Positions 15,632 to 23,603 of a DNA stretch of 56,040 nucleotides are shown here, piece by piece. The DNA lies in NCBI GenBank assembly GCA_009774245.1, contig VSNM01000036.1, positions 1 to 56,040 on the forward strand, given 5' to 3'. The notes below the pieces were generated by a model. That model was not told where the DNA came from. It worked only from the letters and a program-made list of their open reading frames with translations, and ran no database searches. Made by a program: the position numbers and the translations under genes. Numbering within the stretch: position 1 is the first letter of the stretch; each line of letters opens with the position of its first letter. This stretch comes from Lachnospiraceae bacterium (GTDB taxonomy: Bacteria > Bacillota > Clostridia > Lachnospirales > Lachnospiraceae).

Positions 15632-17227
15632 TTATTTTGCATTCGCCGGCTCGATGCTGATCGTCTTGCCCTTGATCTTGACATTTTTCATCGCCGCGAG
15701 CACATCCGCGGCATTCTCCTTGGGAACCTCCACAAACGTATACTTGTCGTAAAGGTCGATCGCCCCCACAAGCTTTCCGGGAATATTCGCTTCGCCCGCT
15801 ATGGCGCCCAGGATATCCTTCGCCCTGACCTTCTGTGCCTTTCCGATATTGATAAACAGACGCGCCATTCCTTCCTCCTCCGCGCCCGTATTATCAAATG
15901 TGTACGCGACATTTGATTCATTTGCCTCGTTTTGCTGTCCCATGTACATCTTCAGAAAGGCCGCCGCGATATCCATGGCTGTGTAATCAGACTCATTGAT
16001 CTGCTTCTCTATGGTATTGATCATGGAGGTCAGATCTTCCTCCTCAATCACGTTACCGATTTTGTCCATCACCTTCTCAATCTTGATCTGGTTCACATCG
16101 TTGAGCGACGGCACGGGCATCGCATAGATCTTCGTCTTGCAGTAGCGCATGATATCCTTTAGCTTGTACACTTCCTTGCCCTTTACAAATGTAAATGAGC
16201 GTCCTGTACGCCCCGCGCGCCCGGTACGGCCGATGCGATGTACGTAGTACTCATCATCCTGCGGAATATCGTAGTTGAATACTGCCTCCACATCATCGAC
16301 ATCGATTCCACGCGCGGCGACATCGGTCGCGATCAGGATGTCGGTCTTGCCGCTCCGAAAACTCTTCATCACGCGGTCGCGCTGCGCTTGGCTCATATCG
16401 CCGTGCAGTCCTTCCGCAAAGTACCCCCTGCCCTTTAATACCTCTGTCAGATCGTCCACCATCTTCTTCGTGTTGCAGAATACAAGGGAAAGCTTGGGCT
16501 CATGATAGTCAAGCAGGCGGCAGAGCACCTCCACTTTGTCCCTGCGCTTCACGTCAAGGTAATACTGCTCGATCTTCGGCACGGTCAGCTCCTTCTTGAC
16601 TACCTTAATCATCTTCACGTCGGGTTTCTGGTAATTTTTTGTGATATCTAATATGGGCTGCGGCATGGTAGCCGAGAAGAGGATCGTCTGTCTGTCCTCA
16701 TTCGGGACATATTGCAGCACGGTCTCAATATCCTCGCGGAATCCCATGTTGAGCATCTCATCCGCCTCATCGAGAACGATCGTATCCACATAATCACAGA
16801 GAATCGTCTTGCGGCGCAGATGATCCATCACACGCCCCGGCGTACCGATAATAATCTGCGTTCCCTTGAGCGCCCGTATCTGTTTCGTGATATCCTGTCC
16901 GCCATAGATCGGAAGTACCTTCACACCATGCATATACTTCGCCAGCTTGCGGATTTCCTCCGCTGCCTGCACTGCCAGCTCCCTCGTCGGGCACAGCACC
17001 AATGTCTGCGGGTGCTTGATCTCCTTTTTTACTTTTTCAAGTATCGGGATTCCAAAGGCTGCCGTCTTTCCGGTTCCCGTCTGCGCCTGCCCGATCACAT
17101 CCACACCTGTCATGGCAACGGGAATCGCCTTGCTCTGTATGGGTGTCGCCTCCTCGAAGCCCATCTCCTTCACCCCTCTTAAAATCTCAGGGCTCAGGTT
17201 CAATTCATCAAATTTTAATGTTTCCAT
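15632..17227 (-). CDS. DEAD-box ATP-dependent RNA helicase
   Basis: 531 residues with all helicase motifs: Q-motif around PIQSKAIP, Walker A AQTGTGKT (48-55), PTRELAVQ, DEAD near 153, SAT, and motif VI HRIGRTGRAGRTGR. After the two RecA domains (to about 365), a linker leads to a C-terminal DbpA-type RNA-binding domain (about 455-528: RLFINIGKAQKVRAKDILGA). This domain architecture is that of DeaD/CshA/DbpA proteins acting in ribosome assembly and RNA turnover. Monocistronic; element copy C lies behind its promoter region. Confidence 0.92.
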   Translation of the reverse strand: METLKFDELNLSPEILRGVKEMGFEEATPIQSKAIPVAMTGVDVIGQAQTGTGKTAAFGIPILEKVKKEIKHPQTLVLCPTRELAVQAAEEIRKLAKYMHGVKVLPIYGGQDITKQIRALKGTQIIIGTPGRVMDHLRRKTILCDYVDTIVLDEADEMLNMGFREDIETVLQYVPNEDRQTILFSATMPQPILDITKNYQKPDVKMIKVVKKELTVPKIEQYYLDVKRRDKVEVLCRLLDYHEPKLSLVFCNTKKMVDDLTEVLKGRGYFAEGLHGDMSQAQRDRVMKSFRSGKTDILIATDVAARGIDVDDVEAVFNYDIPQDDEYYVHRIGRTGRAGRTGRSFTFVKGKEVYKLKDIMRYCKTKIYAMPVPSLNDVNQIKIEKVMDKIGNVIEEEDLTSMINTIEKQINESDYTAMDIAAAFLKMYMGQQNEANESNVAYTFDNTGAEEEGMARLFINIGKAQKVRAKDILGAIAGEANIPGKLVGAIDLYDKYTFVEVPKENAADVLAAMKNVKIKGKTISIEPANAK

Positions 17228-17256
17228 ATTTTATAATTTCCTTTCATGTCTATACA

Positions 17257-17346
17257 ATCGAGTAGGGGAATGTCCTTCTCCACTACTCGCCGCGCACTGG
17301 TGTCTGTCAGTCTGCTGGCAAATTTTATTCGAACACCCGTGTACAC
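17257..17346 (-). repeat. Structured intergenic element, copy C
   Basis: First hairpin 17259-17289 (CGAGTAGGGGAA with TTCTCCACTACTCG). Second stem with GGTGT paired to ACACC rather than the usual GGGC/GCCC, another compensated variant. The conserved ATATTTCC loop is altered here. Minus-strand reading starts at the T-run of the terminator at 17349. Confidence 0.7.
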
Positions 17347-17348
17347 AC

Positions 17349-17377
17349 AAAAGCGCATGCGTAAAAGCATGCGCTTT
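17349..17377 (-). terminator. Rho-independent terminator of the HD-GYP gene
   Basis: AAAGCGCATGC and GCATGCGCTTT form a perfect 11-bp stem, followed on the minus strand by TTTTG. It lies about 58 bp after the HD-GYP stop codon. Confidence 0.85.
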
Positions 17378-17434
17378 CTAATCAACTCATTTATTATATT
17401 TTCAAATAGTACTAAAGTCAATAGTTTTCTATAT

Positions 17435-18883
17435 TTATTCCGTAATACTCTGTCCTGCGATAATGCGACGAATCTCCGATTTCACATAGACCGGCTTGTA
17501 GGGACGCACGATGTACCCCGCTGCCCCGGCCCTGCGACAGCGCGCGACAAGCCCCTTGTCGTAATTGTCTATGACAAACAGTATTGGAACAGAATTCCCT
17601 GTGATGTCTCTGATCTTTGCCGACGCATCAATACCGTTCATCTCCGGCATATCCATGTCCAGAATGATCAGGTCCGGCTCTGCCCCGCGCTTTAAATGAA
17701 GCAATGCCTGTCCGACGGTGGTCTGCAAGTTGAGATCATAGGCATTCTGCAGAAATCCCCGAAATGCCTGGAGATTGATCAGCATGTCATCGATGATCAT
17801 GATGTGATACTTCTTAGACGGGGACAGCATCTTGCGGCGCTCCGCCTCCCCCGCGCAGGGATCAATCACATCCTCGTTCGTTCCGTGCAGAATCGTGAGA
17901 TTATAGTTTTGCTGTTCCAGCATATCGACCATCGTTCCGTCCATCAGACGCAGCAGCGGTCTTAAGTTCCTGCTTCCCGCGTTTTCGACAATGATTCCCT
18001 GCCGGCCGTCCGAGAGCTCCACCTGCGTTCCCTTCGGATAAAACGGCACATACAGCAGGAGCGACTCGACCACCTTCGTGTCAAACATAATGCCGCCCGC
18101 TCCCATCAGAAACTCACACGCCTCATACGGCGAATACGGATTTTTGTACGGCCGTTTTGACACAAGGGCGTCATACACATCCGCCACATGCAGAATCTTG
18201 GTAAACATCGTCATGCTGTCGCCATCAATTCCCTTGGGATAACCGCTGCCATCCTCATTCTCGTGGTGATACAGCACCGCCGCCTTCACCTGCGATGAGA
18301 TGTCCCAGCGTTCCCTGATGATCTCGTATGACAGTGTGGAATGCGTTTTCATAATCTCGTATTCCTCGCTGGTCAGCCTTGCCGGTTTGTTCAGAATCTC
18401 CGGCGGAATCACAAGTTTCCCCAGATCGTGAAGCAGTCCCGCCGTCACAAGCTGTTCCAGCGATTCCTCGTTCATTTTCATCCCAAATCCAATAATGCAC
18501 GCAAGTACCGCCACATTGACGGAATGTGCATACGTATACCCGTCAAAACAGCGCAGATCTGTCAGATCAAGCGATAGCGCCCCTTTTGTCAGCACCTGGT
18601 CAACAATCTTCTTCGCCACACCCTTGCAGCCGTCCACATTGCTCTCCCGCACATTCGTCATACCCTCCGTGCGCAGATCCGGACTGATCACCGGCTCTAT
18701 TTTGATATCCTCTGACAGCTCATCGCTGATATACACGCCGTCAAACCCATATTCATTCAGCTTTTTGATATAAAATGGCGACAGCGTGCTGCCGCTGCAG
18801 ATCAGCGTATGCCCGTCCGAATCATACATATTGTAAGCAAGACACATCCCAGGCCTTGCATCCTTCATCTTTATGTAGCGCAT
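17435..18883 (-). CDS. HD-GYP phosphodiesterase with C-terminal receiver domain
   Basis: 482 residues. An N-terminal ~70-residue segment (DUF3391-like) precedes an HD-GYP domain: HSVNVAVLACIIGFG, HD in LLHDLGKLVIPPEIL near 150, HHENEDGSGYPKGI near 207, DVYDALVSKRPYKNPYSP. HD-GYP enzymes hydrolyse cyclic di-GMP. About residues 255-330 form a linker, and 357-478 form a receiver domain (MIIDDMLINLQAFRGF, phospho-acceptor in DLIILDMDMPEMNG). The receiver is C-terminal, the reverse of the common RpfG order. It is transcribed alone. Confidence 0.9.
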   Translation of the reverse strand: MRYIKMKDARPGMCLAYNMYDSDGHTLICSGSTLSPFYIKKLNEYGFDGVYISDELSEDIKIEPVISPDLRTEGMTNVRESNVDGCKGVAKKIVDQVLTKGALSLDLTDLRCFDGYTYAHSVNVAVLACIIGFGMKMNEESLEQLVTAGLLHDLGKLVIPPEILNKPARLTSEEYEIMKTHSTLSYEIIRERWDISSQVKAAVLYHHENEDGSGYPKGIDGDSMTMFTKILHVADVYDALVSKRPYKNPYSPYEACEFLMGAGGIMFDTKVVESLLLYVPFYPKGTQVELSDGRQGIIVENAGSRNLRPLLRLMDGTMVDMLEQQNYNLTILHGTNEDVIDPCAGEAERRKMLSPSKKYHIMIIDDMLINLQAFRGFLQNAYDLNLQTTVGQALLHLKRGAEPDLIILDMDMPEMNGIDASAKIRDITGNSVPILFVIDNYDKGLVARCRRAGAAGYIVRPYKPVYVKSEIRRIIAGQSITE

Positions 18884-18914
18884 ATAAAACCTCTAATCCA
18901 TCTCAAACATTTAT

Positions 18915-19211
18915 TCATATCTTTCTAATATATTGTTTTAACTGATCGTAAAAATTCTCCCTTGTACCAGCCATGATAACAACAATAATCTCATTTTCCA
19001 AATACTCCACTGTATATGCAAGCTCATAGTTTGTCTTGTTATAATAAATATCATACCCATATACACCAGACAGATCGCCCGTCTTGGCTTCACCAACTGT
19101 ATAATCTTCCCGAATTTTGTCTACTGCCTCCTGATATAAATTTTTTAATTTTTTATCTCGCAGTTTCTTTATGAATTTTGCTGCGGGAGGAAGAAAACGA
19201 ACCTCAGTCAT
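18915..19211 (-). CDS. RelE/ParE-family toxin
   Basis: 98 residues from the ATG at 19211 (MTEVRFLPPAAKFIKKL), chosen because it overlaps the antitoxin stop by 8 nt. Fold features: an N-terminal helix pair rich in Lys, then GDLSGVYGYDIYYNKTNYEL and a terminal strand IIVVIMAGTRENFYDQLKQY. RelE-type toxins cleave mRNA at the ribosome, while ParE types poison gyrase; which applies is not clear. Paired with the AbrB-type antitoxin. Confidence 0.8.
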   Translation of the reverse strand: MTEVRFLPPAAKFIKKLRDKKLKNLYQEAVDKIREDYTVGEAKTGDLSGVYGYDIYYNKTNYELAYTVEYLENEIIVVIMAGTRENFYDQLKQYIRKI

Positions 19212-19554
19212 ATGTTTCCTCCCCACCAAAAAGTTCCTCATAAGACACATATTCAGATTCCGAAGCCGCAATTCTCTCTGCTTCTCCTATCATTTTCTCT
19301 ACAGCCGGCCGCACCTGACTTTGTGCCTGCTTAAAATGCTGAAGCAGTTCTTTACCACTATATCCCTGTTCGATCAGATCCGCCAATATCTGTTCCGCAA
19401 ATTCCCCGCCTGTATTTGTTTTTGCAGGACGAATAACAAGTTCATTCCCACGCACCATACATTCTGCTTCCGTATCAAACCCCAACATAGCAAAAAATTT
19501 TTGAGGAATCGTTATCTGTCGTTTTGCCGATATACTCACTTTTTTCATTTCCAT
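19204..19554 (-). CDS. AbrB/SpoVT-type antitoxin
   Basis: 116 residues from MEMKKVSIS at 19554; an AAAGG ribosome site precedes it and sequence further upstream is not protein-like. Residues 3-48 form the swapped-hairpin AbrB/MazE DNA-binding domain (VSISAKRQITIPQKFFAMLG, ECMVRGNELVIRPAK). The C-terminal helix (about 60-110) probably wraps the toxin. It forms a type II pair with the downstream RelE/ParE gene and probably represses the operon. Confidence 0.82.
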   Translation of the reverse strand: MEMKKVSISAKRQITIPQKFFAMLGFDTEAECMVRGNELVIRPAKTNTGGEFAEQILADLIEQGYSGKELLQHFKQAQSQVRPAVEKMIGEAERIAASESEYVSYEELFGGEETYD

Positions 19555-19717
19555 AGGAATACTACCTTTCATCATAGTCGCTGGCTTATCCATGTGTATT
19601 CCAATACACATTAGCCTCCTTATCATATGCGAATCAAAGAAAAAATATTCTTGGTTTCTTTGTATCCAGGATAATTGTATGAAACATTTTTCCATTTGTC
19701 AAGCTCTATAATATCTT

Positions 19718-19858
19718 TGAACTGTTACAGTTCAGCCTTGCCGAACTGTAACGCATCAAGCTATGCAAAATCGCTTCGCGATAGCTTGATGCATCTCAAC
19801 CACTACGCGTTCTTACGGACTTTGCAGCGTAGTGCAAAGTCCTGGAATGAACTGTTAC
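19718..19858. repeat. Multi-hairpin element flanked by 11-bp direct repeats
   Basis: TGAACTGTTAC occurs at 19718-19728 and 19848-19858. Between and overlapping them are stem 1 (GTTACAGTTC/GAACTGTAAC, 19724-19752), stem 2 (GCATCAAGCTA/TAGCTTGATGC, 19753-19792, with inner ATCGC/GCGAT), then two interleaved pairs: CACTACGC (19801) with GCGTAGTG (19827), and GGACTTTGCA (19817) with TGCAAAGTCC (19833). The last two form a pseudoknot or a switch. It lies between the antitoxin promoter and fliB. Nothing else is seen in 19696-19953. Confidence 0.6.
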
Positions 19859-19953
19859 TTAAACTATTACAAAAAACTTGCGCAATCTGCCCGAATCCTT
19901 TAAAATAGTAACGATACTTTTTACAAAGTACATTTTCAAGAGGTGTTGATTTC

Positions 19954-21024
19954 ATGCTGATCAAACGGATTTCCATATTAAATGAATTTCACTGCACCGG
20001 CGCAGACTGCTCCTTCAACTGCTGCCGCGGCTGGAAGGTTCCCATCGACCATGACATGTACATGAAATATCTGAATGAGAAGGGATTATTCGGAACTTTG
20101 CTGCGCTGCTCCATCGAGAAGACAGAGGAGCTCGTCGCGTTCCGCAGCACGCCCCACGGCTGTCCCTTCTGGGGCTTAGACCACCTCTGCACGATGCAGA
20201 AAAAACATGGGACTGAATACATGCCCGCCGTGTGCATCCAGTTTCCAAGGCAGCTGTACAACCTTGAATTTTTCTGTGAGGAGACGCTCTACCTTGCCTG
20301 TCCCGAGTCCGCAAGGCTTTTTCTGGTGTCTGTCCTTGATAAGAAACCGTTTGACTTTACCGAATCGGAGGGCAGTGTAACCTATGATGTGAACACGACC
20401 AACGACGACAGGGAGTTTCTGGATTATCTGCTCCAGTCAAGAGACGAGCTGGCCGAGCTGCTGCGAAACGGCACACCCTTTGACAGTATGGCATTTGTGG
20501 AGTACGGGCGCGATGCGCAGAACGCCTGTCTGTCGCAGTCCCCGCTCCCCAGTCCTCTGGATTACACCACAAAGGAGTCTTATCAGATCGATTTTAAAAA
20601 AATGAATACCCTGCTTTTCAATGGATTTTATCACCCGAGCCTGCGGACAATATCGCCGTTTTTGTACCGATTGTGTAAAAAATATCTCCGCAAATTTGGC
20701 GCACTCCGACATACCAATCCCGCCGCCGGTGAACAGAAGCTTGCCGCATTGAAAAAAAGCCTGTATCAGAAGATGCCCTATCTGGACAATCTTCTGAACA
20801 GGTATTACGAGTATTTTTTATACACGGATTTTCTTGATATTTTTGAGGATTACAGCTTCTCAAAACATCTCCTGTACGGCATCGCCAAGGCACATATGCT
20901 CTGGCTTTTTCTTGCGCTCTACGCCGAGAACCGCAAACACCTTGGCACCGATGAGATCGCCAGAGTCATCGCCGTGTACGAGAGAAGGGCGCCGCAGATT
21001 GAGGAGGCGCTGAAACAATTGTGA
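19954..21024 (+). CDS. fliB: FliB-like flagellin lysine-N-methylase
   Basis: 356 residues. The N-terminal Cys cluster CTGADCSFNCCRGWKVPID (residues 14-32) with later CPFW, C-x-Q-FPR and LACPESA is the FliB signature, thought to bind an iron-sulfur cluster. FliB methylates lysines of flagellin. The C-terminal two thirds are helical. No flagellar genes are present nearby. RBS AAGAGGTG precedes the ATG. Confidence 0.82.
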   Translation: MLIKRISILNEFHCTGADCSFNCCRGWKVPIDHDMYMKYLNEKGLFGTLLRCSIEKTEELVAFRSTPHGCPFWGLDHLCTMQKKHGTEYMPAVCIQFPRQLYNLEFFCEETLYLACPESARLFLVSVLDKKPFDFTESEGSVTYDVNTTNDDREFLDYLLQSRDELAELLRNGTPFDSMAFVEYGRDAQNACLSQSPLPSPLDYTTKESYQIDFKKMNTLLFNGFYHPSLRTISPFLYRLCKKYLRKFGALRHTNPAAGEQKLAALKKSLYQKMPYLDNLLNRYYEYFLYTDFLDIFEDYSFSKHLLYGIAKAHMLWLFLALYAENRKHLGTDEIARVIAVYERRAPQIEEALKQL

Positions 21025-21038
21025 TAAAACCATCGTCA

Positions 21039-23561
21039 CTACTCCGCCGTGTACTGATTTGAATTCCAGACAATATTTACCAGATGTCCTACTGCCAGTT
21101 TCAGCTCCCTGATATCCAGCGTGCCGTCCTCGAGTTCCTTTCTCAGGTTTTCGTGATCGCTGTCGCAGCCTGGCATAATGCTGTCATTTCCGGCCCTCAT
21201 ACAGCCGCTCGCTGTACAGTCCGGATCATTGTGCGTCGTCGTCCAGTCGGTCATGATCAGTCCCTGATAGCCCCATTCATTTCTGACAATCTTGGTGCAC
21301 AGATCATAATTGTTCGCGGCGTGGACGCCATTGATCAGATTATAGCTTGTCATCATCGCCATTGGCTGGGACTTCGTTACTGCGATCTCAAACCCTCTGA
21401 GATAGATCTCGCGCAGCGCGCGTTCCGACACGATGCTGTTCGAGTGCATCCGGTTGTCCTCCTGATTGTTGCATGCAAAGTGTTTGATCGTCGTGCCACA
21501 CCCGGCCTGGGACTGTACGCCGACCGTCATCGCCGCCGCGATGACACCCGAGAGCAGCGGATCTTCGGAGTAATACTCGAAATTCCTGCCGCACAGCGGA
21601 TTCCGGTGAATGTTCATGCCGGGAGCCAGCCAGAGTGTGACGCCAAACTCTTCCATTTCCTGTGCGACTGCCCTGCCGCACGCTCTTACGATCTCGGTAT
21701 CCCAGCTCTGCGCGAGCACTGTTCCCACTGGAATCGCCGTGCAGTACTGGTAATACGTCTCTCCCTTCTTTTCCATCTCCCCCCTGGCAAAGAATCCATC
21801 TTCGATCGCCATCTCAAAAGGCATGGATATCGGCTTTCCGTCAACAGCCTGATAGGTCTTGTTCAGCCGCAGTCCGGCCGGCCCGTCCGCGAGCACGATG
21901 CTTGCAAGCCCCTCTGCGCACCCGCTTGTCTGCGCAGCAGAACCCGGCACGCTGTTCCCGGCCGCGCCGATGCTGCAGCCCTGCGCTTTGGAGATATCCC
22001 CGGTTACAAGTTCAATCAGCTGGTCCGTCGTGAGACGGTCCACAAACGCCGCAACCTCGTCCGGAAAATCGCGGAAATTCCTCTCATAACAAACCTCCCG
22101 TTTGACAATGTCAAAATTGTGCACCGTGATTTCCGGCCTGTCTCCGGCTTCTTTGAGCCAGGCATTCCTGCGCACATTCAGTTCCCCTGCATCTGCCTTG
22201 ATTTCATCTAAGGTATCCTGCAAGGGACATATGTGCTCTGTCTCCATCAGGACTGCCTCTCCGTCCATCAAGACGGAGGCACAGAAAACCGAGCTGTCCA
22301 GGCTGTTCCCGACAAAGATTCCATAGCGCCCTTCTTCCAAAAGCCACGCAGAGCGTCCCTCGTGATAGGAAGCCATCGCGCTGACCGCAAACCGCACCGT
22401 CTTGTCCTCGCTCTCGCCCGGCGCAAGCGGTTTTGTCTTGTAAAATCCCACCAGGCGGCGGTATTCTTTGTCAAGTTTATCCTGCGGGCAGGAGACATAC
22501 AGCTGTACAACCTCCCTGCCAGTGTAACGTTTCCCAATGTTGGTCACCTTTACCTTGACGCCGATTTCCGCCTCCTGTGTTCCCAGATTAAAATGTTCAA
22601 TTCCGATTGTCTCGATCACAAAATCCGTGTAGGACAAACCATACCCAAAAGAGTACCGCACCGGAACATTGAACGTGTCAAAATAACGGTATCCCACATA
22701 GATTCCCTCCACATACGCTTCCTTATCAACGTTTCCGTTGTTGTGGGAAAACGTGGCCGCATTCGGGTAATCCCCGTAGGCATACGGCCAGCTGTCTGTC
22801 AGTTTGCCGCTCCAAACCACATCTCCACTGATCAAATCAGCCAGCGCGTTCCCAGCCTCCATACCCGGCTGGTGCATATAGATGATTCCCTCAATATTGG
22901 AATAGCGGTCGGCGAAGGACAAATCTATCATTCCGCCTGTGTTGAGCACAATCACCACATGCGGATACAGGGAGCAGATCTGGTCTACCATCTTCTCTTC
23001 CTGCTCTGACAGCATATAATCACCGCCGTCGTTCACGCGGTCTTTTCCCTCTCCAGCCAGTCTGCCCACGACATAGATTGCCACTTCCGCATCCTCCTTC
23101 TCGGGAATCCCGCCCGTTGGAAAGAGAAACGGAACCGTGCTGTAGGCATAGAAAAAGTGAAAGTTGGAGCTGTCTGCCTCCCGCAGCTTAGCCTCTTTCT
23201 GCCAGATCGCGTCGCGCCACTCTGCACGCGCCTGTTTATAAGCGTCATCATATGCGTCCAGCCAGCCCTTCGTGGCAATCCTGTACCCGGCATTGGTCAG
23301 CCCCTCCAGAATGCTGACTGTCCCGCGGCTGTTGACATCGCCCGAACCTGTACCGCCTTTTAATGTATGGGCGGCTCCCGCACCATACAGGGCAACCGCC
23401 GTACCCTTTGGCAATGGCAGAATATTATTATCATTTTTCAGCAGTACCATACCCTCGGCTGCCGCGCCCCGCGCAATCTGCCTGTTTCGAGACTCGTAGC
23501 TGCGCTCCTCTGCATACGGTACTCCCGGTAATGTTCTTTGTTTCATTTTTCTGTTCATCAT
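21039..23561 (-). CDS. GH3 beta-glucosidase with permuted domain order
   Basis: 840 residues from MMNRKMKQ (AGGAGGGAAA directly upstream). The protein begins with what is normally the GH3 C-terminal part: GMVLLKNDNNILPLPKG near 38, the alpha/beta sandwich to about 250, then a fibronectin-III domain (to about 430). It ends with the TIM-barrel domain: LADGPAGLRLNKTYQ near 565, KHFACNNQEDNR near 700, nucleophile Asp in IMTDWTTTH near 770. This inverted arrangement is known in some rumen Clostridia enzymes. No signal peptide, so it is intracellular and acts on imported oligosaccharides. It ends the Uma2-GH88-DUF2264-GH3 unit. Confidence 0.9.
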   Translation of the reverse strand: MMNRKMKQRTLPGVPYAEERSYESRNRQIARGAAAEGMVLLKNDNNILPLPKGTAVALYGAGAAHTLKGGTGSGDVNSRGTVSILEGLTNAGYRIATKGWLDAYDDAYKQARAEWRDAIWQKEAKLREADSSNFHFFYAYSTVPFLFPTGGIPEKEDAEVAIYVVGRLAGEGKDRVNDGGDYMLSEQEEKMVDQICSLYPHVVIVLNTGGMIDLSFADRYSNIEGIIYMHQPGMEAGNALADLISGDVVWSGKLTDSWPYAYGDYPNAATFSHNNGNVDKEAYVEGIYVGYRYFDTFNVPVRYSFGYGLSYTDFVIETIGIEHFNLGTQEAEIGVKVKVTNIGKRYTGREVVQLYVSCPQDKLDKEYRRLVGFYKTKPLAPGESEDKTVRFAVSAMASYHEGRSAWLLEEGRYGIFVGNSLDSSVFCASVLMDGEAVLMETEHICPLQDTLDEIKADAGELNVRRNAWLKEAGDRPEITVHNFDIVKREVCYERNFRDFPDEVAAFVDRLTTDQLIELVTGDISKAQGCSIGAAGNSVPGSAAQTSGCAEGLASIVLADGPAGLRLNKTYQAVDGKPISMPFEMAIEDGFFARGEMEKKGETYYQYCTAIPVGTVLAQSWDTEIVRACGRAVAQEMEEFGVTLWLAPGMNIHRNPLCGRNFEYYSEDPLLSGVIAAAMTVGVQSQAGCGTTIKHFACNNQEDNRMHSNSIVSERALREIYLRGFEIAVTKSQPMAMMTSYNLINGVHAANNYDLCTKIVRNEWGYQGLIMTDWTTTHNDPDCTASGCMRAGNDSIMPGCDSDHENLRKELEDGTLDIRELKLAVGHLVNIVWNSNQYTAE

Positions 23562-23603
23562 TTTCCCTCCTGACAATCTTTGGGTGCTTTCCAGCAAAGC
23601 CCC

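Noticed and set aside
21084..22211. Long plus-strand frame of 375 codons opposite the GH3 gene
   Set aside because: It lies antisense within a gene with clear GH3 motifs, has no ribosome site and low-complexity Arg/His-rich composition, so it is a shadow frame.
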